Below, piece by piece: positions 1 to 8,500 of a DNA stretch of 64,000 nucleotides (its first letter is position 1; the number at the start of each line of letters is the position of its first letter). The notes beneath the pieces are model-generated. The model ran no database searches, was not told the DNA's origin, and saw only the letters and a program-made list of their open reading frames with translations. Position numbers and translations under genes: made by a program. Origin of the DNA: Macrococcus bovicus (GTDB taxonomy: Bacteria > Bacillota > Bacilli > Staphylococcales > Staphylococcaceae); contig NZ_SCWF01000007.1 in NCBI RefSeq assembly GCF_004359575.1, forward strand, positions 1 to 64,000. The letters run 5' to 3'.

Positions 1-114
1 CAACATCAAGGGGGAATCTTTCAGAATGAAAGAGAAGAAACAGGCGGGTATTATCCCGGTTCAACTTTAGCAATAAATGAGGAATTTTATTCCGTTGTTT
101 TTGAGGATTTTTAA
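1..114 (+). CDS. C-terminal end of an unidentified protein (partial)
   Basis: An open frame enters from the left edge and ends at TAA (112-114), giving 37 residues that are acidic and aromatic-rich and end in VVFEDF. I do not recognise a family. It runs on the plus strand, convergent with the next gene, and the 156 bases between them hold nothing I can name. Such a short piece could be chance, but it keeps an open frame without stops in AT-rich DNA and sits correctly as a gene tail. Confidence 0.4.
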   Translation, partial: QHQGGIFQNEREETGGYYPGSTLAINEEFYSVVFEDF

Positions 115-270
115 GGCGTTATTGACACTATATTGTAATGCTTTAGATACTCAATTAAATCAAAGGCACTAATAGACTGATCTTTCATATCTAGCTGATT
201 AGTAACGTGCATGTGCATTATATTTTGTTGTTGATTAACAACTTCTAAATTTTAAAAGAATAGATATTTA

Positions 271-1719
271 TTATTTAAGCTTCTTAACATGTTGAGGGTC
301 GTGAATAAGTTTTTGTTCTAATTCATCTTTGTGTCTATCGGTTAATAAAATATCTTTCATTTTAAAAATATAATCAGAATACAATTTAGAATTAAAAATC
401 TTGGCTTCATATTGATTAGTATAAAAAGCTTTCATATCAATTGGTTTACCTATTCTACGTTCTTCTCCTTTAGGTGCATTAATCATTTCTTGATACTCAT
501 TTTCTAAGCGTTTAATATTATTTTTTTTATAATTACTCAATTTATTATCTAAGCTTCTATCTTGCTCAATTCTAAACTTGTAAATTAATTCATGAAGTTC
601 TAACAAGTAATACTCTTTAAGTTTAATATTGTTATCTAAATAATTTTCCAATTCCTTATTGGTAAACATTCTGATTATACTGTAAGCTGTATAAACCTTA
701 TCAAAGTATCTATGAGTTGCATCAGTCTTTAAACCTTCTTTTTGTAATACTTTTTTTAAATGTTTACGGTATCTCTTATTCTTAAAAAGCTGATAATTGT
801 TATAGTCATGAAGATTTAATTCATCTTTAAGTCTGATTTGCAATTCAGCAAGTGCATGCCATTCATCATTAGATAATTCAACATGTCCAACTTCTCTATA
901 TTTTGTAACTTCAATTCCAGCTTTATTCTTAACAGTAAACGGCTTTACTTCAATTCCTATTTTAACAGCATTAACCTCAATCATCTTATCCTTTTCAAGT
1001 CTAAAAAGAGATTGCTTTAACTGATAATTTAATAAATCTAGAATCCTACTAATATATATATTAAAATTATTTACCAATTCAGAACTTGTTAAAACTGTTT
1101 CAACTTCTTGATTATAAGCAATATCCCGTTTAGTCACTTTGTAATTAAATAGTTTATTAAGAATATAGTTTATTTCATTAACAAATATCTCTTTATTATC
1201 ATCTTGCTTTATCTTAATTTTTTTATCATCATAATATAAAATCTGGTCTTTTAATAATTGATAATTGATAAATCCAAAATAAGATAACCAACTATTATAT
1301 GCTCTTGGTTTTCTATCAAGTGTTCTATGTTTCAGACCTATTAATAACAAGGCTCTAAATATGAATGTTATTTCATCTGGCAGGCGATTATCTTCTCTAG
1401 TTACTGGGCTACCATCTGAATTATGAAGAGAGCCTAAGAGATAATAATTTTTCCGTTTGTCATTTTCATTTTGAATCTTTGTAACTTCTTTGTAAAATTG
1501 TTTAGCTGTCTTTAATAATGTTTTAGGTGTGCTACCACTTGGAATTTTACCATTATATTTTTCAGCTAACTCTGGATCGAGAAGAAAAAAATATTCATGT
1601 GGTTCTAATTGATTATGCTCATTCTCAATTATTTGCTGTCTGCTAAGGGGTATTTTACGACCACTATGACCCTTTTTATTAGATTGCAACTGGATATGTA
1701 CTAAATCATTATTGTTCAA
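271..1719 (-). CDS. Hypothetical protein, 482 aa, island-borne
   Basis: A long, lysine-, asparagine- and leucine-rich protein of 482 residues with no signal peptide or obvious membrane segment. I do not recognise a domain. The first ~90 residues are basic and may bind nucleic acid; the rest looks mainly helical, with charged stretches near residues 400-430 suggestive of coiled coil. Codon use is strongly AT-biased, unlike the backbone. It is the largest gene of the visible island, and a 23-nt-arm inverted repeat lies about 60-120 bases upstream of its start, which could be its operator or a binding site for the protein itself. A replication or maintenance role is possible from this context, but nothing in the sequence proves it; it is not similar to the Inc18-type initiators I know. 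Confidence 0.75.
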   Translation of the reverse strand: MNNNDLVHIQLQSNKKGHSGRKIPLSRQQIIENEHNQLEPHEYFFLLDPELAEKYNGKIPSGSTPKTLLKTAKQFYKEVTKIQNENDKRKNYYLLGSLHNSDGSPVTREDNRLPDEITFIFRALLLIGLKHRTLDRKPRAYNSWLSYFGFINYQLLKDQILYYDDKKIKIKQDDNKEIFVNEINYILNKLFNYKVTKRDIAYNQEVETVLTSSELVNNFNIYISRILDLLNYQLKQSLFRLEKDKMIEVNAVKIGIEVKPFTVKNKAGIEVTKYREVGHVELSNDEWHALAELQIRLKDELNLHDYNNYQLFKNKRYRKHLKKVLQKEGLKTDATHRYFDKVYTAYSIIRMFTNKELENYLDNNIKLKEYYLLELHELIYKFRIEQDRSLDNKLSNYKKNNIKRLENEYQEMINAPKGEERRIGKPIDMKAFYTNQYEAKIFNSKLYSDYIFKMKDILLTDRHKDELEQKLIHDPQHVKKLK

Positions 1720-1780
1720 TTTGTAAATCTCCTCATAATAATTAATTTTATTGTTAATAGTAGATTCAAAATGTAATTAT

Positions 1781-1840
1781 AGTACGCCTATTTACTAAGA
1801 ATAAAAATACTATACTCTATTCTTAGTAAGCAGGCATACT
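1781..1840. repeat. Long inverted repeat upstream of the 482-aa gene
   Basis: The arms are 1781-1803 and 1818-1840 (23 nt each, about 20 of 23 positions complementary) around a 14-nt loop. The inner 11 bases, TACTAAGAATA and its complement, match perfectly; the outer parts (AGTACGCCT / AGGCATACT) differ at one position, and two further mismatches lie between. It sits upstream of the divergently unoccupied side of the 482-aa gene, so it is placed like an operator, a replication/partition binding site or a structured leader. Confidence 0.75.
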
Positions 1841-1873
1841 ATATAATTCTCAACTTAAACTTGCATTCTTTCT

Positions 1874-1920
1874 AAGGGTCAACTTGTTGACCTTTAAGAG
1901 TTGAAGCGGTTTTCTTCAAC
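1874..1920. repeat. Two adjacent short hairpins
   Basis: The first inverted repeat (1874-1895) has arms around GGTCAAC-TT-GTTGACC. The second (1900-1920) is GTTGAAG, a 7-nt loop, CTTCAAC. They lie four bases apart, a short distance beyond the long inverted repeat upstream of the 482-aa gene. Neither has a good T-tract on the minus strand, so they are more likely protein-binding dyads or RNA structure than terminators. Confidence 0.55.
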
Positions 1921-2009
1921 GATACTTTGTTATACTATGGATAGATTTCAATATGTATTATTATGAATTATAATTCTAATATGTATAAAATCCTCAAAAA
2001 CTTGTGTAA

Positions 2010-2210
2010 CTACTTTTCTATTATCTCTATGATTCTATTTAATATTTCATCTGATACAATTCTCCTTTCAGCTTTCCAATCTAAAAAGTAATTTTCACTA
2101 ATTCCAACTCTTTTAGCAATAAGATAGAAATTAGGCTTAAAGTTATCTTTATGCCATTTCATAAACTTCTGTCTTACCACCTAATTAAACTCATCATCTG
2201 ATTTTTTCAC
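2010..2210 (-). pseudogene. Small DNA-binding-like gene, interrupted by TAG
   Basis: Reading from a GTG at 2210 gives VKKSDDEFN, then TAG at 2183-2181, then 56 further in-frame codons (VVRQKFMKWHKDNF... ending IIEIIEK) before the next stop. The second part contains NFYLIAKRVGISENYFLDWK, which looks like a helix-turn-helix (IAKRVGIS) segment. A single CAG-to-TAG change at codon 10 would explain the break. Alternatively the gene starts at an internal codon after the stop, or the ATG at 2231-2229, in another frame, was the original start. It is too short for many gene finders. A regulator of the island is the simplest reading, but the family is not recognised. Confidence 0.45.
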
Positions 2211-2237
2211 TTAACTTAATACCTTTCATAAGAATAA

Positions 2238-2253
2238 TATAGGATGTCCTATA
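2238..2253. promoter_or_regulatory. Palindromic operator-like site
   Basis: TATAGGA-TG-TCCTATA is a perfect dyad with 7-bp arms, located 28 bp upstream of the small interrupted helix-turn-helix-like gene. Its position and symmetry fit an autoregulatory operator. Confidence 0.45.
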
Positions 2254-2488
2254 CAGTTTTATTAAAAAATATGTATATCTATAAAGCTGTCAGACAATGT
2301 ACAACAAACATTTAATAGTATGAGAATTAAATACTACTGATTGGCTAAATGTTGCTATAATCGCCTAATAGCATTACTAAACAATATGAATCACTTTTAA
2401 GATTATCAGCACGTCTATAATAGTATGCTAAGTTATCGGAAATGATTTGAAGCTATTCAATTGTCAAGGTGCTGAGAACTTAAAGGGT

Positions 2489-2514
2489 GCATTAGTGCGT
2501 GAGATAACTAATGC
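2489..2514. repeat. 8-bp stem hairpin in the island
   Basis: GCATTAGT (2489-2496) and ACTAATGC (2507-2514) form a perfect stem with a 10-nt loop. It lies 34 bp from the LexA-like box. No T-tract follows on either strand, so it is not a standard terminator. Confidence 0.45.
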
Positions 2515-2547
2515 TAATATGTAGATGGCGTGAGCCTTACAGTCTAA

Positions 2548-2561
2548 CGAACATATGTTCT
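2548..2561. promoter_or_regulatory. LexA (SOS) box candidate
   Basis: CGAACATATGTTCT matches the Gram-positive SOS box CGAACRNRYGTTYC at 13 of 14 positions, and its core GAACATATGTTC is a perfect 12-bp palindrome. A TATAAT hexamer follows at 2583-2588 on the plus strand, so the box would overlap the -35 region of a rightward promoter. No gene is evident immediately downstream in either direction. On integrative elements, LexA control usually links excision or induction to DNA damage, which is an inference here. Confidence 0.6.
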
Positions 2562-3382
2562 TCTTTAGCTGTAACAAAAGTATATAATGTTTTAAGAAAA
2601 ATCTCAACATTTTTTATTGACTTGATATTTTATTAGTGGTGAAATCCGCAATTTTTTGCTAGTATGTTTAGAGTTTTCTAACCATAAAAAAATTTTTTAT
2701 GAGATGTATTCTTAATGAAGATGCTTTACGTATGCACTCATCAGACGTCAGCAATATAAAATTAACTGTTTGTACTTAATCTTTATCTAACCCCCCTCCG
2801 TCAGACAAAACAGATAAGCTTATCCTAACTTTTCTAGACTACATATAAGTTATCATAGAAGCAGTATTGTCTTATAAGTATTTCTTTCTATATATAATGT
2901 GATAAAGTTTCTATAAACGGCTCTGAATGGTCTTAAAATTGATTCTAAGATATTTAAATAGTTGAATTAGTCTAGCAGATCAGATAAATACTATAAAAAA
3001 TTGATTATTGAACTAATCAATCAACGTTTTATTATGATTAGAAAACATTAGAATATCTAGTACTCAATATTCGTCAAAATATCAGAAAATTCAAATATTT
3101 TAGATTGAATTATAACAGCTGTAATTCTCTTAATTGTTTAATCTATAAGCAATAAATAATAAAATCTAACTTTTATATATGGTTTTTAACAATCAATTCT
3201 AAACTAAATTTCATTGATAGAATACAATGATCTTGAACAATTAAATTAATCTGATAGTTAATCATTAAATCGATAAAACCATCTATTTTTGATAGAATTA
3301 AATCAGCGTATTTCAAAGAAATGAAAATTCTATTTGTCAGAATCATAATTAATACTTTATTTCATAATGTAAATAATAAAGA

Positions 3383-3410
3383 AGCTACTCACAATTAAAC
3401 GTGAATAGCT
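3383..3410 (-). terminator. Terminator-like hairpin after the recombinase
   Basis: AGCTACTCAC (3383-3392) pairs with GTGAATAGCT (3401-3410), 9 of 10 positions, with an 8-nt loop. On the minus strand a T-rich tract (TCTTTATTATTT) follows. It lies 8 bp behind the recombinase stop codon. Confidence 0.5.
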
Positions 3411-3417
3411 ATTGTTT

Positions 3418-4431
3418 TTATCTATATCGTTTGCTTCTTGGCCGTTGATACTTCTTGCTGTCATTCAGCTGTTCTATTGTGCTGTAATTTTCTTTTTGCA
3501 ATCTAATAAGATCATCTGATACATGGGCATATATTTCTGTTGTTGCAAGTTTTCGATGTCCTAATATCTTTTGAAGCACTCTAATATTGCCACCACTTTC
3601 AAGAAACAACATAGAAGCGGTATGACGAAACATATGCGGTGTTATATGAGTAGTTATATTAAATTCTCTACAATATTTCTTTAATGAATTTCTAAATGCT
3701 TCTTCTTGCCATCTATTTCCATTGACATCTACAAATAAATATTCTGAATTCATTTCTCTACATTCATCAATAAAATTAGCAATTAATTGTTTTGTTTGTT
3801 TGCTAAAAGGGACATATCTAAAATCATTATTCTTTGTAATCGGAAAGAATATTGTTCTATTTTCAAAATCGATATCACTTATTTTAATATTTAATACTTC
3901 TCCTATTCTACCAAAAGTATCAAGTAAAACATTTATAGCTACATACATTCTATAATCGGTAAAGTATTGAGTATCAAAACTATTTAAAAGTTTGGTTAAA
4001 TCTTCTTTAGCAATAACTTTTATTCTTTCATTCTGACGCTTAACACATCGAATATTTCTAAAAGGATTGTTTTCAATATAATTCAATTCATATAACGTTT
4101 GATAAAATGTTTTGCATAACTTTATATAAGTATTAATAGTTGATGGTTTTAACCCTCTTACTTCCCCAGTATTTCTTAATTTATCACGATAATGAACTTT
4201 ATCATTTTGAAGATACATAACAAATTCTTTAGCATGCCGATCTGTTAAATCAAAGGGACTGACCTTATCATTAAAGTAATCATTTAATGCGTTAAATACT
4301 TTGTTATAGTTCTTTAAAGTATTCCTACTCAAATTTAATAGTTGCTTCTCATTGACTACAATCTCCTTAAACTTCTCAAAATCATTGTTTAAATGAACTT
4401 CCTTATTCCTTTTTGTTTTAATTCTAGACAT
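3418..4431 (-). CDS. Tyrosine recombinase / integrase of the island
   Basis: A full-length phage-integrase-family recombinase. The N-terminal SAM-like core-binding domain covers roughly the first 120 residues. The C-terminal catalytic domain shows Arg I in FGRIGEVLNIKISD, the H-x-x-R box in THITPHMFRHTASM, the LGHRK box and the nucleophilic Tyr in TTEIYAHV, so it should be active. I chose the ATG at 4431 (337 residues): it has a GGGGGT Shine-Dalgarno-like run 8 bases upstream, whereas the frame's first ATG, 11 codons earlier at 4464, has none. The gene lies about 200 bases from the infB stop in the same orientation, as expected for an integrase next to its attachment site. XerC/XerD housekeeping roles are unlikely because a separate XerC is encoded near 25.3 kb. 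Confidence 0.9.
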   Translation of the reverse strand: MSRIKTKRNKEVHLNNDFEKFKEIVVNEKQLLNLSRNTLKNYNKVFNALNDYFNDKVSPFDLTDRHAKEFVMYLQNDKVHYRDKLRNTGEVRGLKPSTINTYIKLCKTFYQTLYELNYIENNPFRNIRCVKRQNERIKVIAKEDLTKLLNSFDTQYFTDYRMYVAINVLLDTFGRIGEVLNIKISDIDFENRTIFFPITKNNDFRYVPFSKQTKQLIANFIDECREMNSEYLFVDVNGNRWQEEAFRNSLKKYCREFNITTHITPHMFRHTASMLFLESGGNIRVLQKILGHRKLATTEIYAHVSDDLIRLQKENYSTIEQLNDSKKYQRPRSKRYR

Positions 4432-4436
4432 AATAA

Positions 4437-4472
4437 AACCCCCAACATTTAATTTAATAAACATTGAGGGTT
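4437..4472 (-). promoter_or_regulatory. Hairpin covering the recombinase ribosome-binding site
   Basis: AACCCTCAA and TTGGGGGTT (minus-strand sense; plus-strand 4464-4472 and 4437-4445) can form a 9-bp stem with one G-U pair. The 3' arm contains the G-run that serves as Shine-Dalgarno for the ATG at 4431. If folded, translation of the recombinase would be restrained. Confidence 0.4.
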
Positions 4473-4633
4473 AATATATCAGCTTTTGAAGTTTACCATT
4501 CTAGCTTTCTTTCATTACTTAATGACTTGTGATTCCTGCAATGTTAAAAGTAGCTAAAATGATTAATTGGAAAATATTAGTTGGTTAAGTTTCCGCTTCT
4601 TACACAAGTCAAGAATGGCTTAATGAAGCGGTT

Positions 4634-6805
4634 CTATACTCTCTTAATCTCTTCCATGACAAATGCCTCAAAGATGTCGCCTTCTTTGATGTCGTTGAAG
4701 TTCTCGATTGTGATACCACATTCGTAGCCCGCTGTCACTTCTTTGACATCGTCTTTGAAACGACGCAGTGCATCGACAGCGCCTTCGTATACCACAATGC
4801 CATCACGGATGATACGTACGCTTGCATCACGCGTGATTTTACCGTCTGTCACGTATGAACCGGCTACAGTACCTACTTTAGAGATGTTGATTGTCTGACG
4901 TACTTCCGCCTGACCAATCACTTTCTCTTCAAATTCAGGATCCAGCATACCTTTCATCGCGAATTCGATTTCTTCGATTACTTTATAGATGATGCGGTGG
5001 AGACGCATATCTACTTTCTCAGCTTCAGCTGCACGTTTCGCATTGACATCCGGACGAACATTGAAACCGATGATGATACCGTTTGAAGCAGATGCTAATG
5101 TAACGTCTGACTCATTAATCGCCCCTACTGCTGTATGGATGATACGAACATTTACACCTTCTACATCAATTTTCATAAGTGATGCGGCAAGTGCTTCAAC
5201 AGAACCTTGTACATCACCTTTAATGATCACATTTAAGTCTTTCATTTCACCTTGCTTCATCTGTTCAAAGAGATTATCAAGTGAAACCTTCTGGCTTTCC
5301 TGACGTTGAGCCATGATGTTCTGCTGTTGACGGGCTTCACCGATACGACGTGCTTTTTTCTCATCTTTAAAGACGACAAAACGGTCACCCGCAAGCGGTA
5401 CGTCCTGTAGACCTGTGATTTCAATCGGAGTTGATGGGCCAGCAGTTTTGATTCGTTTACCTAAGTCATTGACCATCGCACGCACACGACCATACGTGTT
5501 ACCAACGACGATAGAATCACCAATTTCAAGTGTACCATCCTGAACTAACAGAGATGCAGCTGGTCCACGAGATTTATCAAGTTCTGCTTCAATAACAGTC
5601 CCTAAAGCAGTACGTTTTGGATTAGCTTTCAGTTCCTCAACTTCAGTTACAAGCTGAATCATTTCAAGTAAATCATCGATACCGTCGCCTGTTAAAGCCG
5701 ACAGTTGAACGAAGATTGTGTCACCGCCCCAGTCTTCTGGATAAAGACCATGTTCACCGAGCTCCTGCATCACCCGGTCTGGATTTGCTGTCGGTTTATC
5801 CACTTTATTAACAGCTACGATAATAGGTACTTCAGCTGCCTTCGCGTGGTTGATTGCTTCAATCGTCTGAGGCATTACACCATCATCTGCTGCTACGACT
5901 AAAATAGTGATATCTGTAACTTGAGCACCACGCGCACGCATTGTAGTGAAGGCCGCGTGACCTGGTGTATCCAGGAAGGTGATTTTTTTGCCTTCATTGA
6001 CAATCTGGTATGCACCGATATGTTGCGTGATACCGCCTGCTTCTCCAGCAGTGACACGTGTATTACGGATAGAGTCAAGAAGAGTCGTTTTACCATGGTC
6101 AACGTGTCCCATAATTGTCACAACAGGTGGTCGTTCTTCTTTATCTGCATCATCTGCATCAACATCTTCAAAGTAAGTCTCAAGATCTGTAGCGTCAATG
6201 ATGACTTCAAGTTCTGCTTCAACACCATATTCGTCACAGATCAGTTCAATTGCTTCTTCAGTCAGTGGTTGGTTGATGTTCGCCATGATTCCAACCATGA
6301 ATAAGTTTTTCACGATCTCTGAAGCATCCTTGTTTAATTTTTCAGCAAGTTCACCGACCGTGATGCCTTCAGTATAAGTGATTTTAGAAGGCGTTTCTTT
6401 CACGACTGGAGCCGGTGGAGGCGTCTGAGGTTTTTGATTTTTTCCTTTTTTGCCTTTATTGTTTTTTTGACCTGGACGGTTATTCGGTTTACTATTCTGT
6501 CCTGGACGATTTTGACCCTGTTTGTTCTGACCCGGTTTATGATTACGGTTCTGGTTGTTTTGAGCAGGTTTATTCTGAGTTTGCGGTTTACTTTGAGTTG
6601 TTTCCGCTTTTTTTGGCTGCTCTTTTTTAGGCTCCGCTTTCGGCGCATCTTTTTTGAAGATTTTATCTAAATCACTGATTTCTTTATCTTCCAGCGTCTT
6701 CATATGCGTCGTGACTTCTACACCCATTTTCTGAAGTTCGTCGATAATATCCTTACTTCTTTTACCTACTTCTTTGGCATATTCATATATTCTTTGTTTA
6801 CTCAT
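4634..6805 (-). CDS. infB: Translation initiation factor IF-2
   Basis: GTPase that places initiator fMet-tRNA on the 30S subunit and promotes subunit joining. The 723 residues show an N-terminal IF2_N helix-turn segment (1-50), a low-complexity Lys/Asn/Gln/Pro linker (about 52-140), a second IF2_N-like segment (145-195), then the GTPase domain with P-loop GHVDHGKT (233-240), DTPGH and NKVDK, followed by the beta-barrel and C-terminal tRNA-binding domains ending EEIKRV. The start overlaps the stop of the upstream L7Ae-like gene by 4 bp (ATGA). It is the last gene of the rimP-nusA-rnpM-ylxQ-infB operon. Downstream, rbfA is missing, replaced by the AT-rich island. Confidence 0.98.
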   Translation of the reverse strand: MSKQRIYEYAKEVGKRSKDIIDELQKMGVEVTTHMKTLEDKEISDLDKIFKKDAPKAEPKKEQPKKAETTQSKPQTQNKPAQNNQNRNHKPGQNKQGQNRPGQNSKPNNRPGQKNNKGKKGKNQKPQTPPPAPVVKETPSKITYTEGITVGELAEKLNKDASEIVKNLFMVGIMANINQPLTEEAIELICDEYGVEAELEVIIDATDLETYFEDVDADDADKEERPPVVTIMGHVDHGKTTLLDSIRNTRVTAGEAGGITQHIGAYQIVNEGKKITFLDTPGHAAFTTMRARGAQVTDITILVVAADDGVMPQTIEAINHAKAAEVPIIVAVNKVDKPTANPDRVMQELGEHGLYPEDWGGDTIFVQLSALTGDGIDDLLEMIQLVTEVEELKANPKRTALGTVIEAELDKSRGPAASLLVQDGTLEIGDSIVVGNTYGRVRAMVNDLGKRIKTAGPSTPIEITGLQDVPLAGDRFVVFKDEKKARRIGEARQQQNIMAQRQESQKVSLDNLFEQMKQGEMKDLNVIIKGDVQGSVEALAASLMKIDVEGVNVRIIHTAVGAINESDVTLASASNGIIIGFNVRPDVNAKRAAEAEKVDMRLHRIIYKVIEEIEFAMKGMLDPEFEEKVIGQAEVRQTINISKVGTVAGSYVTDGKITRDASVRIIRDGIVVYEGAVDALRRFKDDVKEVTAGYECGITIENFNDIKEGDIFEAFVMEEIKRV

Positions 6806-7131
6806 AGGTTCTCTCCTTCATCACTTTCATGAATCATATCTTTCAGCTTTTTCGCAAAACCTGAGTCAAGGACACCGATGATGACACGTTCATCCTTACC
6901 GATCGCCCATCCGAGTTCATGTCGCGAGCCGAACTGCAGACATTTCACCTGGTATGACTGACATTTATTCATGATATTTTTTTTTGTGTTGAGTGAAGCG
7001 TCTTCTGATAAAATCACTAATCTGACTTTACCCCTTCTCACTTCATTTATAACCAGTTCCTCCCCTGTCACGAGTTTGCGCGCACGCATGGCAAGTCCGA
7101 GCAGGTTCAGTATTCTGTCCTTCAGGCTCAT
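6802..7131 (-). CDS. ylxQ: L7Ae-family RNA-binding protein YlxQ
   Basis: Small (109 aa) ribosomal L7Ae/L30e-like protein, a kink-turn RNA binder conserved in the Firmicute nusA-infB operon. The fold signature is visible in [37 protein letters not shown]. It overlaps both neighbours by 4 bp, implying translational coupling. The precise cellular role of the family is not well established. Confidence 0.93.
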   Translation of the reverse strand: MSLKDRILNLLGLAMRARKLVTGEELVINEVRRGKVRLVILSEDASLNTKKNIMNKCQSYQVKCLQFGSRHELGWAIGKDERVIIGVLDSGFAKKLKDMIHESDEGENL

Positions 7132-7415
7132 TTCGGTATCATTGAGCGATAGACGAGACGAATCAGTTCATCGTATATCGGATTCAGACTTTCTGTATCT
7201 GCCTCAAAGAATTGTTCGAGCCTTTTCTTTTTGCGCGCTTCTTCGATTATTGACAGGTCCATAGATACGTATGCACCGCGACCATTCGCCTTACCGGTCG
7301 GATCTACCGCGATAGCGCCCTCTTTAGAGCGGACCACCCGCAGCATCTCACGCTTCGGTTTCATCTCCTGGCTTAAAATGCATTTACGCATGGGAATTTT
7401 CTTCTGTTTCATCAT
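7128..7415 (-). CDS. rnpM: YlxR / RnpM RNA-binding protein
   Basis: A 95-residue YlxR-family protein with the hallmark KIPMRKCILSQEMKPKREMLRVVR and ANGRGAYVS motifs. The B. subtilis homologue has been described as an RNase P modulator, hence the name RnpM. It sits between nusA and ylxQ in the conserved operon, 8 bp behind nusA and overlapping ylxQ by 4 bp. Confidence 0.93.
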   Translation of the reverse strand: MMKQKKIPMRKCILSQEMKPKREMLRVVRSKEGAIAVDPTGKANGRGAYVSMDLSIIEEARKKKRLEQFFEADTESLNPIYDELIRLVYRSMIPK

Positions 7416-7423
7416 CTTCCCCC

Positions 7424-8485
7424 TTATTCGACTGGGTAGATACCCGCTTCTTTAGCATCTGTCTCACTCTTGATATCGATCTTCCAGCCTGTCAGTTTAG
7501 CTGCTAACCGTGCATTCTGACCCCGCTTACCGATTGCAAGTGACAGCTGATAATCCGGCACGATAACCGTCGTCGACTGATTTTCTTCATTGACCAGTAC
7601 GTCCACGACTTGTGACGGACTGAGTGCATTTTTGACAAATGTCTTCGGATCCGCACTCCATTCAACGATATCAATTTTCTCGCCGCCCAGTTCATCCACT
7701 ACAGCGCCGACACGTGCCCCTTTGGCACCGACGCAAGCGCCGACTGCATCGATATCAGGATTTTCAGAATGGACACTGATCTTGGAGCGGTCGCCTGCTT
7801 CACGTGCCACCGATTTCACGACGACAGTGCCATCAAAGATCTCCGGTACTTCTTGTTCAAAGAGGCGTTTCAACAGGCCCGGATGACTTCTTGAGACGAA
7901 AATCTGCGGTCCTTTCGTCGTCTGTTCCACTTTATTGACATAGACCTTGATGCGTTCAGTCGGACGATAGACATCATTCGGGCTACGTTCTGCTTCTGAT
8001 AACACAGCTTCTGTCTTACCCAGCGTGACATAGACATAACGATGATCGACACGGTCGATGATCCCTGTCATAATGTCATCTTCCTTGTCGATGAATTCAT
8101 TGTAAAGGATGCCACGCTCCGCATCGCGCAGGCGCTGCATCACTGCCTGTTTAGCTGCCTGTGCACTGACGCGACCGAAGTCTGAAGGTGTGACATTCTC
8201 TTCAAAAATATCACCGACCTCGTAAGCCGGATTCGTTTCAAGGGCTCTTTCAAGTGAAACCTGTTCACGTGGATTTTCCACTTCCTCCACAACATCTTTA
8301 CGGGAGTAGACCGCATAGCTGCCGTTATCCATATTCAGCTCGACACGGACATTGCTTGCAGAGTTATAGTTCTTTTTATAGGCCGTGATAAGTGCCGCTT
8401 CAATTGTTTCGATCAGTACTTCACGCGGGATACTTTTTTCTTTTTCAAGAAAATCAATAGCGTTTAATAATTCGTTGTTTTTCAT
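7424..8485 (-). CDS. nusA: Transcription termination/antitermination factor NusA
   Basis: RNA-polymerase-associated factor acting in pausing, termination and antitermination. The 353 residues contain the N-terminal polymerase-binding domain (about 1-130), an S1 domain (MTGIIDRVDHRYVYVTLG) and two KH domains (GACVGAKGARVGAVVDEL and LAIGKRGQNARLAAKLTGW). No C-terminal acidic repeats are present, as is normal for Firmicutes; it is somewhat shorter than the B. subtilis protein. It lies 15 bp behind rimP. Confidence 0.97.
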   Translation of the reverse strand: MKNNELLNAIDFLEKEKSIPREVLIETIEAALITAYKKNYNSASNVRVELNMDNGSYAVYSRKDVVEEVENPREQVSLERALETNPAYEVGDIFEENVTPSDFGRVSAQAAKQAVMQRLRDAERGILYNEFIDKEDDIMTGIIDRVDHRYVYVTLGKTEAVLSEAERSPNDVYRPTERIKVYVNKVEQTTKGPQIFVSRSHPGLLKRLFEQEVPEIFDGTVVVKSVAREAGDRSKISVHSENPDIDAVGACVGAKGARVGAVVDELGGEKIDIVEWSADPKTFVKNALSPSQVVDVLVNEENQSTTVIVPDYQLSLAIGKRGQNARLAAKLTGWKIDIKSETDAKEAGIYPVE

Positions 8486-8500
8486 TTTGTCCTCCGTTAT

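Larger units (their letters stand above)
2211..3417. other. 1.2-kb gene-poor AT-rich stretch
   Basis: No open frame of useful length was seen on either strand. The stretch contains the TATAGGA palindrome, an 8-bp hairpin (2489-2514), a LexA-like box (2548-2561), a perfect GATAAGCTTATC palindrome (2813-2824), a C-run near 2791, a CTAATCA/TGATTAG inverted repeat (3013-3041) and the recombinase terminator. It may be decayed coding DNA or a non-coding replication/transfer/attachment region; I could not identify an origin. Confidence 0.5.
1..4633. mobile_element. AT-rich accessory island behind infB (partial)
   Basis: The first 4.6 kb is strikingly AT-rich compared with the block that follows, has low coding density, and carries a tyrosine recombinase whose gene lies next to the 3' end of infB. 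In staphylococci infB is normally followed by rbfA and truB, which are absent here. A recombinase adjacent to the end of a conserved gene is the usual layout at one end of an integrative element, so I infer an element inserted at or just behind the infB stop codon. The other end lies outside the window and no attachment-site duplication could be shown, so the right boundary is only placed at the infB stop. A decayed plasmid or island remnant is an alternative. Confidence 0.6.

Noticed and set aside
2761-3417. Plasmid replication origin with iterons
   Set aside because: AT-rich words such as GATAGAATTAAAT recur, but no regular spacing or clear direct repeats could be shown.
4588-4630. infB terminator formed by CCGCTTC and GAAGCGG
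   Set aside because: The loop is over 20 nt and no T-tract follows on the minus strand, so it is not a convincing terminator; it may be part of an attachment site.
1810-4642. Attachment-site duplication between the island and the infB end
   Set aside because: TGAAGCGGTT occurs at 1902-1911 and 4624-4633, and CTATACTCT at 1810-1818 and 4634-4642, but the two words are contiguous only at infB and are separated and in reverse order inside the island. Chance matches of 9-10 bases are expected in this much AT-rich DNA.
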